Positions 10,701-20,837 of a stretch of 64,000 nucleotides of DNA are shown in pieces. Each line of letters starts with the position of its first letter. The stretch's first letter is position 1. The stretch is from Primula veris. Its lineage: Eukaryota > Streptophyta > Magnoliopsida > Ericales > Primulaceae. The position numbers were made by a program, and so were the translations under genes. The notes under the pieces were generated by a model, which worked only from the letters and a program-made list of their open reading frames with translations, did not search any database and was not told where the DNA came from. The stretch spans positions 13,590,566 to 13,654,565 of the forward strand of contig OY821743.1 in NCBI GenBank assembly GCA_963682055.1, in the 5' to 3' direction.

Positions 10701-13199
10701 AACTTGAAAGTGAAGAGAAAGGCTCAGAAAACAAAAAGGGAAGAAAACGTAAAGCGCTTGAATGGTGTGATCATTTTGGAACACATGTATTGAAGAATCA
10801 ACGAAGGGATAGTGTGGGCTCATCGTTTGGTGATGGTACGTGTATATTTATATGATAAACAATATTATTCTTAACGCCGAGTAACTTTTGTTAATGTTTT
10901 TGTTTTGTTACATAGCTAATCATGATCTAGCCAGTGGGGAAAAAACGGTCAAAGGACATAAAGAAGCACGCAACAACAAAAAGAAAAAGGATGGTATTTC
11001 TGTTAGTAACCAGCAAAGTACTAGCAACAGCACAACTGGTGATCGAGGTCCCTGTTTTATTCGACCCTTTTTTTCCTTTCCTATTTTTTTTTATGGATTA
11101 TACATATGTTAATTCCGTGTATGCGTTGTTAATATTTTTTTATGGATGACTCCATGTAATAGTGAGAGTATCTGTAAATGATGTATGTTACATTGATACG
11201 AAGCCTTTAAACCAAATGGATATAAAACATGAACCTAAATCACAGATGAAGAACAAAAATAACCATACCCCATACAGGGATCTTTCAGCATCAATTTCAA
11301 ATAACAGAAGAACGTCAAACTCTTCAAAAACGACAAGTCCCTCTATAGTGATTACATTGCCTCTCTTATTTACAATCATTCAAAAGAAACCTAGTAGTTG
11401 TATAGGGGCGAAGCCAGGATTAACATTCTGGCTTTGCAAATTTCAAAGTGTTTTTTTATGTGGTTGCAAAACTCATTGTTTTAAAATTATTTAATTTTCT
11501 ATAGGCTCTTAAAGGCTGCGAGTGTATTCGTTGTCTCTTATGTCTCTTAAAGGCTCAGCGCTCCTGAGTTGCATTTAAACAAAGCTACAAGATTGAATCA
11601 ACTTAATTAGGGCTTGTTTGGTTGCAGGTTTAAAAGCCGCTACCAAACAATGCCGTAATGGAAAGGACAGTATAAATGAAATCGTCACACAATGATAATA
11701 GACGTTGATAAAGATTACTAATATGCAATATACTGAATCTGAATCTGTACATTAGGGCGTATTGATTGCATACTCATCTGCGGATGATAGTAGTTCTGTA
11801 AATAAAACCGGTTTTGTTATTTACAAAGGGGTAGTGATCTTGATAACATGTTTCTTCTCCAAAGACTGGCGAATATGGAACACTGACATGTATACCTGTT
11901 TTAAATTGTTTCACATGATTCAGTTAACAGGAAAAGAGGTACAAGAGGTTCCAGAGTAATATTCCACAACAAGACGATTGGAATTGGTCAGAGTGCTTAT
12001 GCATGTTCCCCAACACGTAGTGACAATGCAGGTCAGCATTTTTCATTTTTCTTCGAAGAAAAGTGAAAACATCTAATAAAGTGACTGATTCTTTTTTCTT
12101 TTGTTCTATAGGAATATCTCCCAATCGGGACATCCAGGGTGTCACTTACAGTGTAAACAAACCAGAGAGCTTGGACTCAGAAACTCGGAATAAAGTAGTT
12201 GCTACTGCAATAATTGCCGCGGAAAATGGAAGAAAATTTATAAATCACAACCAAGAGATGAGGATTGTCGAACAACCTGAATTTAACAACCTGAAGAAGA
12301 ATGTGGAGCAAACTGCTGGAATTGAGGGAAACTGTGACGAAACTATAGACCCGATACAAAAAATAGTGATTGGGAAGCAAAACGAAAACAATGTTCTAAA
12401 TCCTAACACGGAAATGGAGATTATGGAACAAGCGGCGGAGCAAGTTGCAGCTGTTGAAGATAACAGAAGTAAACTTACAAACTCTAATCAGGAATCCAAC
12501 ATTGTAAAAGAAGCTTCAGCTGTTGAGGGAAATGGAAACAAGTTGGTTACAAAACACAACAGAGAACTATCGACTGTTAATCAAAATGGAAGCAAGTTTG
12601 TAAACCCCAATCGAGACTTGGAAGTTTTGAACTCTTATGATCAAAACTTTCCTTTTGCAAAGACCTCACCACTATGGAATATTATAGGATCTTTGTCGGT
12701 ATTTCAAGCAATCCCACAAAAACCACATTTTCGTGGGCTTGTGGACAAGTATCCAGTACATTGTCTCGAAGGAAAAGCTATAGGATATATGTTGATGTAT
12801 CGTGATATTGTACAAGAAACGGCCGAATCACGGTTGGCTGATGAGAAAGTATCTATTGTCCAGCGTTTGGCAACTCTTACAAAATTGGAAAAAAATGGGT
12901 TTGAAGTTAAGGGAATACGTGATCGTTTGACTACTTTGCTAGAGAGAATGGATGAGTACAACACCATCCAGGACCAATTAACTGAGCTTAACAGGAAGAA
13001 TTTAGAGAATGTTGAAGTCATTGCAGAGCTTAATGAGGAAATAAAGGATTTGCAAGAAAAGTATGCCGAGGCAATTTCCTTGAGGAAGAAAACTGAACAT
13101 AAAATAGCTCTTTTGGAATCGGAAAAGTTAGCCCTTCGCCAAGGCTTTGACGAAAATGTGTTGGAATTTGAACGACTAGCAGCTGCAAAACTGGACTAG
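7796..13199 (+). CDS. Agenet (Tudor-like) and DUF724 domain protein
   Basis: Plant-specific DUF724 family, possibly a chromatin- or RNA-associated scaffold. Exons: 7796-8251, 10691-10835, 10916-11047, 11163 to about 11336, about 11939-12031, and 12112-13199 (stop TAG). This set is in phase and gives about 695 aa. Exon 1 encodes two Agenet repeats (residues about 6-75 and 85-150; GESVEVSPDDKGFKGSWYEA and GLNDVVEAYHRDGWWVGVV). The middle is Lys/Ser/Asn-rich. The C-terminus is a DUF724 domain (LWNIIGSLSVFQAIPQKPHF) followed by a coiled coil ending at AAAKLD. The junction between exons 4 and 5 is uncertain: 11313/11931 also keeps frame. An in-frame ATG 24 bases upstream could add 8 residues. Intron 1 (2.4 kb) is full of TE insertions. 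Confidence 0.85.
8311..8539 (-). mobile_element. SINE/MITE-like insertion with tRNA-like module
   Basis: The insertion starts CAGTGCCGGCCC and ends CCCAAGGCCCAAGCC, flanked by ATGCATG on both sides (8304-8310 and 8540-8546). On the - strand about 8399-8475 resembles a tRNA: box-A-like TAGCTCAAATGGTAAA and box-B-like GAGTTCGAAACTC. There is no coding capacity. It lies in intron 1 of the DUF724 gene. Confidence 0.5.
8903..9455. mobile_element. hAT-like non-autonomous element
   Basis: Terminal inverted repeats are CAGTGTTTTAAAAAGC on the left and GCTTTTTAAAACACTG on the right, a perfect 16-bp match. CAGTG ends are typical of hAT elements. The flanking T-rich octamers (GTTTTTTC / TTTTTTTT) could be a decayed 8-bp duplication. 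GCGCT motifs are repeated inside. There is no transposase ORF. Confidence 0.65.
10029..10310 (+). repeat. Dispersed short repeat (TACTAGTAAT family), copy 1
   Basis: Starts near CACTAGTAATCGTGCCCC and ends near TATTTTTGGAAAAAAGTGC. Related copies lie at about 18123-18388 (+) and 59989-60262 (inverted). Length is about 270 bp, AT-rich, without an ORF. It is probably a non-autonomous transposon family; its class is unknown. Confidence 0.45.
11610..11658. repeat. Minimal foldback of the GGCTTGTTTGGTTGC family
   Basis: GGCTTGTTTGGTTGC and its inverted partner GCTACCAAACAATGCC are separated by only a short loop. It resembles the ends of the elements at 1600 and 2879 with the interior lost. It sits between exons 4 and 5 of the DUF724 gene. 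Confidence 0.4.
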
Positions 13200-13985
13200 T
13201 ATACTAGATGGGCTTTCCTGTATATTTCTTGGTTAGGCTTGCACTATATTGGCAAGATGTTTTTTTTTTCTTTTGCTTTGGTTTTAGGACTAAATGGCCT
13301 TACCTGTCTCTGCTAATCTTTCGAAAAGTAGGTATATGCTAGTTTGGGGGTTGCAAGCCTTTGAAGTCTACCTGTGTAGAAATGCCAACTTTGACCAGAA
13401 ATCTCTATGTAATCCCAGTATGTATAATTATGGCTTATAAGTTATGTAATCTTGAGACTGAGTATTGGATGTTTAGTAATAGTATAATATATTAGTTCCA
13501 CAATGGGTTTCTATGGGCGCTAGGCTTGCAGTTTTTACCCAGATGTGCTTTAAATCATATTGCTGGAAAAACATTAAAAATCGTGTTTTGCTTTCTAGGA
13601 TTAAAAATAGAGGTGTTCATTATACACAGATGTAAGAGGATGAAGGCAGTTACAGCTCACAGTTCTATCGTCATGAAAAGATATAACATCAATTAAATAA
13701 AGAAAATTAAGGGGGGCCATAGTTTAGTGTTAATAATTTATTCGCATCTTTCCTTGATGAAAATGAGAGATTACTTTTACTGTTTTACAGTTTTATTAAA
13801 CTAAATAGACAAAATGAGGCTGGGTTACACAATATCGGTCTATGCGGCCATGAGTTGATAGCTACTACAATATAACCAAACACCACTAAAACCGATTAAA
13901 CAGCTTATAAGCAAAATGCGCCCTCGGAATATTGGTAAACATAATCACTTGATGGTTCGACTGCCAAAATAAGATATGCCCTTGG
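13200..13985. other. 3' flank of DUF724 gene
   Basis: AT-rich spacer after the stop codon, containing the likely 3' UTR. I see no gene or repeat that I can support. Confidence 0.4.
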
Positions 13986-14126
13986 CTATCCACTGACACG
14001 CTCCGATTTTGCAAGCTCCTCGATGTTCAAATAATCCAGTAAATACCCAAACATTGTTGTTAACGGATATCCCCAAGGACCCCAACTCTCAAAATATGTC
14101 ATAAGATCAACCTGTCGATCCTCCAT
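13986..14126 (-). CDS. 46-residue ORF of unknown function, possibly a terminal exon
   Basis: ATG at 14126 to TAG at 13986. The peptide is compositionally protein-like: acidic MEDRQVDLM, then FESWGPWGYPLTTMF, then LLDYLNIEELAKSERV. An in-frame TAG lies directly upstream of the ATG, preceded by codons for ISSPGGG and by a splice-acceptor-like TGTGACAG. It could be a small gene, the last exon of an unseen or decayed gene, or chance. It is 1 kb downstream of the mTERF stop on the same strand. I do not recognise the family. Confidence 0.3.
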   Translation of the reverse strand: MEDRQVDLMTYFESWGPWGYPLTTMFGYLLDYLNIEELAKSERVSG

Positions 14127-15119
14127 CTACCCGCCACCCGGCGAACTAATCTGTCACAATCCACGTATATTTGATTAGAATTGACCAATATGCTTAAAAT
14201 CACAGTTAATAATGAAACAAACAGAAATTTTGTTCTTAAATAGTCTCCTTAAACGATTTAGTGATCTCATTTGTGATACGGATAATACAGTCATATACAC
14301 GTCCTAAAGACGAGCAGAAGTGGAATAAACCTGCAACTATCAAACCTCAAGCCAAAGCACCAAAAACAGCGGGTGATTTAAGAAAACCCAGTGGTTAAAA
14401 TTCTCATTTCACCATTAGATACGTGCTGGATCTTCTCGGTGAATCAAGCGGAAGATATTCAGAAAAAAATGGCTGAGAAAGAAGATGAGATCAATCCAAC
14501 ATACATATCATCTTCCGGGTGAAATAGTTCAAACACAAGATAATGAATTCAAAAAAAAAGGCACTTCATTTTTTTTTTTATATTTTTGCTAATTGTCAAA
14601 ACACAAGATTGAAAGTAATTTTCTTTCCTTTCTCTCTTCTTTAATTTTTTTTTTCTTTTCAAGTCCAAAATTTGACTTGGTCCTAAAATTAAATAAGGGT
14701 ATGATTAACCTAAAGCTGGACCACACCACAAAAGATGTTCCCAAGTTCGAAATGTAGTCCCCAGGTTAAAATTTTCAAGCATCCCGTTTAAGAAAAGTAC
14801 AAGTACCGGCAAATTATCTTACAGTAAATGGACAAATTTGGTGGACTTTCATGAGTCTTCAATCAAACTTGGGAGGCTGATACTGAAGCCTCTTCAAAAG
14901 CTCTCAGCCCAAATTTAGGTTCAACAGTTTCGTTTTGGGTTTAATACTTCGATCAATTTCATAATACCGTAAGCAGTAAATATTGACTTGAAATGCCAAT
15001 TATCTTGCTCAAAACCATATCGATATTGGGACAGTCCTGAGCTATGGCCGCTCTCGAGGATTTTAACCACAATCCTAGTTATTTCCCAGTCACCTCAGTG
15101 GCTAAAACAAACAGCAAAT
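14127..15119. other. Spacer downstream of mTERF gene
   Basis: Contains the probable mTERF 3' UTR near 14800-15119. The rest is unassigned. A short + frame opens at ATGGCTGAGAAAGAAG (near 14469) but stops after about 17 codons. Confidence 0.3.
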
Positions 15120-18080
15120 CTACTTTAAAAAGCATTCAAACCAGTGTTTAACAGCCGCAGGATGAATCCTATAAGCACGGCCAATAAATCCCTTATCACT
15201 GGTAGAAAGTATGCTAGCAAGAGAGTATCTTTTAGCAGACAAGCCAGTTTCAATAAGCCACATATGAAATCTGTACCGAGGCTTGACTCTCTTCTCCAAA
15301 TCGAAACACAAAAATGTAGGAAAATCATCGAGGTGCTCTAATGAGAATTCTGTGTTCTCAAGAAGAAACTTCATTTTCTTTTTAAGACTCTCCTGTTGCT
15401 GGTTTAAGATCTTTGGTGAAAGACTAAGGATTTTACATAGTTTTGAAAACTGAAAACCAACATTAAGAAGACAATCAAATCGCTCTTGTAACTCCTTGCC
15501 AGTCCCGTGTAAGCCATTTAAGACTTTAATGGTGAATTTGTTCTCCCCAAAACCGATTCCATGTAAAAAATTCAATTTACTGAGTGTGTGAGCCGGGGTT
15601 TTTGAAGATTGGTTTCTATCTAAGAACTTCTCGTATTCATTGTCATTACCTTCATCACAGGATCCGCCTATGTAATTATGTAACAAAAAATGGTTTCCCT
15701 TTCTCATCTGGTCGAAGAACCAATGATGTAGATTCAAAGCTCTCATTACCTCAGGTAAGTTGCTCATCTTGTTCCTACCCAAAACATAAGGATATTTTAT
15801 AGAAGTGGATTCTAGTTCCGTTTGATCCAATCCAAAGTGATATAATAATTTGGAAACAGATATTACTGGATCCTCTAAATCAATATCAAATATATCGGGT
15901 CTCTCGAGAAGCAAAAGAGCAACATCTTCTTTATCAACACTCAATCTTGAAAAGAATTTAGAGTAAAAACCCAACACATCAATTTCGTACTCTAGAAAAA
16001 TGTGTTTCTTTTGTCCCATCAACTCCCCCATCTTCCCTTTCTCGCATCCCAAGTCGTAAAAGATCCGTACTTTCTTACAAATCTCTAACCAATCCAGAAC
16101 CTTGTTGTCAACACAATTCCCCAGATTGAAATCAATGAACAATTTTCGTAAATCAAAAAACAGACCATCAATTTCATCAGCCAGACTAGGATTCCCACTT
16201 AAAACAAAAGGGAAAATCAAACAAATCCCAGTTACCATCTCGCTACTAAAACCATACTTCATCATCTCATCCAGAATTCTATTTATTTCACTCGGGTGTT
16301 TACTGAAAATCGAAATCTCTTCTTTATATAACTTTCCTAACGAATTCCAAGGGAAACCAAAATCTGATAAAGCACAAGCTATATCGAAAACTCTAAAATC
16401 TTCGCTCAAAAAGAATTTATGCGGATCCAAGAGTCCATTTAAATCAGCATAATTCATTCCGATACTCTCATAAAAGAATTCAAATTCGTTTACGGGATGG
16501 TACCTGAGACAAAAGCACATCAGTAAGCCACATCAGTTGTTAAATTTCTAATCTTTTGCAATAATTACAATGGAAACTGTAGTTTATCCCCTTTCCTGCT
16601 TCTATTGTCTGTACATTATACAATCCCTATGTCCAAATGGGCAAGACCACGGTTGATCATGTCAAAACAAGTCCCAAAAAATTCTCAATTTCTTGAGGAA
16701 CTAAAATACTTGTAGTACAGTAGCTCATTTACTATTTGCATTAGAAAACTTAATACTTCTGGCACTTTCTATTTCCCTTATATGTAGAACATCAAAATTG
16801 CTGCTTCTAGTTTTTGTAACACATGATTCGTATTAACTTTGTAATCAAAATGGGAATCTCTGAAATTGATTCTCTGTCAAGTGTTTTTTTTTTTGGCAAT
16901 GAATATCACTATATCGCAATATATCATCAGAGCAACTCTGGATCTAATTAGAAAAGGGATTTCGATGATTTTCTCATTACTATCAGCTCCCCGTTCTTGT
17001 AAAAGTGATCAGAACTTTGGAATATAGAATTATGTAAATAGAGAACATATCATTTCCAATTTGATAATAAGAGGATTACATTTTCTTTAAGTATAATAGG
17101 TGTATTACTAATCATTAATTTCTTTAGAATAAAATCAGGTGATACATTAGACTATTAGAGTACACAGTACCAGATGCAGAAACCAAACATCAGATACTTA
17201 CACCGGTTTTCGAATGTGCGGGTCATTTTCACTACAAATTTCCGAACATCGTTGTTTTCCTCCCAAAATAACAAAAAAACATCGAAATCAGTTAGCATCA
17301 CCGTAAACTCAAAAATCCCTCAACCAATAAAGACAAACAAAATTAAAAAAAGGGTATCATTTTGAGTTATCTTTTTAGAGTTGGTTTGATCTTAGACTTA
17401 TTTTTAAAAAGTTAACTAGTAACTAATACCATAAAGAAACAAATAATATAACTGAAACTCAAACCATACTAAATAAAACAAAATAGTATTAAATAATGGT
17501 AACCTGAGGAACCAAAGTAGTAATTGAAACATTGGGGCGGAGCTAGGGTTCGTATATGGGGTGGTGGAAATCCCAAAAATATGTATGGGAGCTAAATCAC
17601 TATTCAAATAGAAATTAAAACACCTAAAACTATAAACCAACACTAAATAAAACAAAATAAAATTAAATAAAATTAAAAAAATAGTAAACTGAGGAAACAA
17701 AACAATAGTATTTCATTAACAATGAACAGAGTTATTCTTACATACAGCTGAAATAAAAGGGAATAAAAAAATAAAAAAAAAAAGTAAAGTGACCTGAGGA
17801 AACGAGTGAGAGAGAGAGAGAGAGATTGAAAAGGAAGATTGGAGAGTAAAGATGTTAAAGAATTTAAAGAGTGATCAGTAATATGTTGAGCGTAAGTATA
17901 TGGTAAAGATCTTGTGTTATGAAGGTACTCTCTTATTACTTCTTTTCCTTCTTTTATTGCTTTTTCTTTCTTCTTTTTTGACATTCTTTTCATTTTATTA
18001 CTATTCACTGTTATTGTTGTTGCTGCTGCTGATAATTTGCGTGACACTAAAAGAATGAGTGTGGGTTTGAATATTGCCAT
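15120..18080 (-). CDS. Mitochondrial transcription termination factor (mTERF) family protein
   Basis: Two exons: 17794-18080 and 15120-16503. They are joined in phase (CTC AG|G TAC gives LRYHPVNEFEFF) to make 556 aa. mTERF proteins bind nucleic acid in mitochondria or chloroplasts through about 30-residue helical repeats. Exon 1 encodes a basic, Ser/Thr-rich N-terminus (MAIFKPTLILLVSRKLSAAA) consistent with an organelle presequence, then a Lys-rich patch. Exon 2 carries the repeats with typical proline-anchored motifs (KYPYVLGRNKMSNLPEVM, LSPKILNQQQESLKKKMKFL, FPTFLCFDLEKRVKPRYRFH). The RYHPVNEFEFFYESIG segment resembles the SHOT1/mTERF18 branch, from memory. The start was chosen because the presequence begins there; an upstream in-frame ATG at 18152 is less likely. 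The intron holds internal duplications. Confidence 0.88.
17430..17800. repeat. Imperfect duplications around the mTERF intron donor
   Basis: Two blocks (about 17450-17530 and 17630-17710) share ACTAAATAAAACAAAATA followed by an AT-rich run and a CTGAGGAA(C/A)CAAA motif. A third CTGAGGAAACGA at 17794 is the true exon 1 border. On the - strand two of the three motifs keep a GT donor (TCCTCAG|GTTACC and TCCTCAG|GTCACT). Confidence 0.5.
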
Positions 18081-18122
18081 TTCTAGAGAGACATACACAC
18101 AGACACAACAATGGCTATATAT

Positions 18123-18388
18123 TATACTAGTAATCCAGTTGCAATACCGCAAATCAACTTAATATTTTTTAAAAAATTTAAATATTAAATGATTAAAAAA
18201 ACTTAATTAATTAACACAGTAACATAATATTTTATTCTTATAAAAAAAAATACACACTGATTTTTTTTAAAATATAAATGTGTTAAAAATAACATTTTTT
18301 TAAGTTATTTACGTATTTGAATTGAGTGATGTTGTAATTACAATATGAGAGTATTTTTGGAAAATTTGAACAAAATTGGATAGCCTCA
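18123..18388 (+). repeat. Dispersed TACTAGTAAT-family repeat, copy 2
   Basis: Begins TATACTAGTAATCCAGTTGC and ends near GTATTTTTGGAAAATTTG. It starts about 45 bp upstream of the mTERF start codon and so lies in its promoter or 5' UTR. Confidence 0.45.
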
Positions 18389-20084
18389 AAATGCTTGGAT
18401 TGAATTATATTAATAGCATTATATCCGGTTGTGGTTCAAATTTTAGCCATTGTTTTGCCATGCTTATCCAAAAACTAGTTTATATTTTACTAATAAATTT
18501 GTGTTTTTATGTTTTTCGGTTCCCAATTCCGATATCTCGGTTCTTATTATTTCATATGTAATTTTTTTAATTTTTTAATCATTGCTTTTTTGAAAACAAC
18601 TTTTTATTATTTATTCTCATCGTTTAAGTAATCAAGTAATTCTAATTAAAAAAAAATAGTTAAACTTTTATTATTATTTTATATTAAAAAATGAACACCG
18701 TCTCCGAACTCCAAACCGTTAAATTTGATCGGTCGTTCCATCAATCGTTCCCCTTAATAGCAGTCGTCGTTCTTCCTCGGCTAAAACTCACCTGATAAAG
18801 TTCACGTTAAACGTGCTGTAAGAGTACGGCCCATTTTTTGAGACTATAAAATATTAGGTAGTTATGTATAAATAAAATAATGTATGCCCCGCTAATCAGA
18901 TTGTAGTTTGGAGACACAATAGTTTATTTTCAATATTATTATGATCTTTATTGGAATACCACATTAGTTTATTTCCAATATTAGGATTTTTATTCGAAGA
19001 CAGACTCATCTTTTTAGTAAACCCGACCTATCATATAGTTAATCTTTAGAGACGGACCCATAAAACACACAACATTTATGCCAATTTGATACCACACCTA
19101 TTTGGTTGCGACTAATTCAATTTGGATTATGGGGTGATTTGAAATGAAGGTCGGTTAGTAATTTATATGTGATTGGATTAATCTGGTATCCGGATCGTGG
19201 TTGGGATTTTAAATAAAAACCACATTACTGCGATAACAATCTTGACAGGATTGTACTAATCTAATATCACATCCCACACTTATAATCCTGAGAATATGAA
19301 TAGCTAGCACCACCGCATTTTGGGTCATTTATTAGATTTTATGGGACCCGTGAGATCAAAAGTGTAGTCTAACACATCATTTGTCGTACTCGTGACACTT
19401 TATACAATTTTGTTAGTATGTAAGAATTTAGTCCCAATATTGTGAAATGGTATACACATCGACAATGTCACAATGCATACACTCATGGATTTTAAAAATA
19501 AAAATAATTTAGATTAGTTTTGTAAAAAAATTATCCAAGTTAAATAATTAAATAAGAATTTATATAATTTAGTTAGTTTTGTATTCAATACTATGGTATT
19601 AGGAGAGGTTTTTCGTAATGACACGTCCAAATAATTAAGTTCAAAATACAGATTATATATGTTAAATTGTAAAACATAATGTACGTTATATTGTATAAAA
19701 ACTAATTAATGACGTCCACACAAAAAGAAAAAATTAAACAAATCTTATTTACTTCTTTTATTATATGTTTACGCTCATACATACGTTTGCGTACATTTAA
19801 CCAAAATGTTTCATTTCAAGAAAATCGAGGTTAAAATTATACTCAATACAAAATAAACACCAAACTAAATAATTAAACAAAATTTCGGCCTATCAAGAAT
19901 TTTTTTTTTAAACAAAATTTCACCCAGTTCATTTGACGCGAAAGTACCTGAAATTAAAACCTTTGTATCAATATTGAATATACAGTATCTATTTGTTAAA
20001 TTTGATATACGTAGCTTCTACCAGACGTTAAAGGGTCACATTTTGTTATATTCCAATTAGGACAGTAAATGAGACATACTGTTT
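18389..20084. other. AT-rich intergenic spacer
   Basis: About 1.7 kb between the divergent mTERF and chimeric genes. It contains a locally GC-richer stretch at about 18695-18835. No supportable gene, RNA or complete element is seen. Confidence 0.4.
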
Positions 20085-20680
20085 GTGAAATCGTTCATTT
20101 TCGGCTCGACTAATGTTCGGTTCATGTTCGTTCATTTATAAATGAACACGATAATGAACAATAATATAGTGTTCGTTTATTAAGTAAACTGAACATGAAC
20201 ATGCATCTGTTTGGTTCGTCTAACCTCGTATTCGTATAATTATATATAAAGTTTGATAAAATAAAAAACTAAATCTATTAATTATGTAACAAAAACTAAT
20301 ATCACAACACAATTAATAAACTTATTTATTCTATAATAATATAAATGATATGTTTGTATTATTTCGAACTTATTATGTTAATTTATATCATCATACTATA
20401 AATACAATAACCGATTTTATCGTTAAGTATCCAACTCGTTAAATTAATTATACGTATGTAAAAAAGAATTTATACAATGCGTAAACTTAAAATTATATGT
20501 GAATTAGTTTATCATAGTTAACAATATAGTAATATATGATAAAATTAAAATATATTTTAAAAATAAAAAAATTTTATTTATTTTTTTCAATTATTGAATA
20601 TTTTGAAATAAAATAAATGTTCACAAACAAATAATGTTCTGCTCGTAAAAAGTTGGGTTTATCTTCCTAAAATTATTAGT
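20085..20680. repeat. Degenerate GTTCGTTTAT-type repeat element
   Basis: Repeated TGTTCG/GAACA motifs at 20095-20215 (TTCGTTCATTTATAAATGAA palindrome) and again near 20620-20650 bracket an AT-rich core. This is the layout of a decayed MITE. It ends about 160 bp before the chimeric gene's ATG. Confidence 0.35.
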
Positions 20681-20837
20681 TCCTATTTAAATGAATATTC
20701 ACCTGATGAAATGAATGCCATATTTCGTTTCATTTACGTCACTAATTCAAACGAGTGTTGATCAACGACGACAACAACAACAACAACAAAAAAAGGTAAA
20801 AAAGTTGGTAAAAAAAAAAAAAGTGATCACGAAAGAG

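Noticed and set aside
16102..16452. 116-codon plus-strand frame
   Set aside because: Antisense to the mTERF exon 2.
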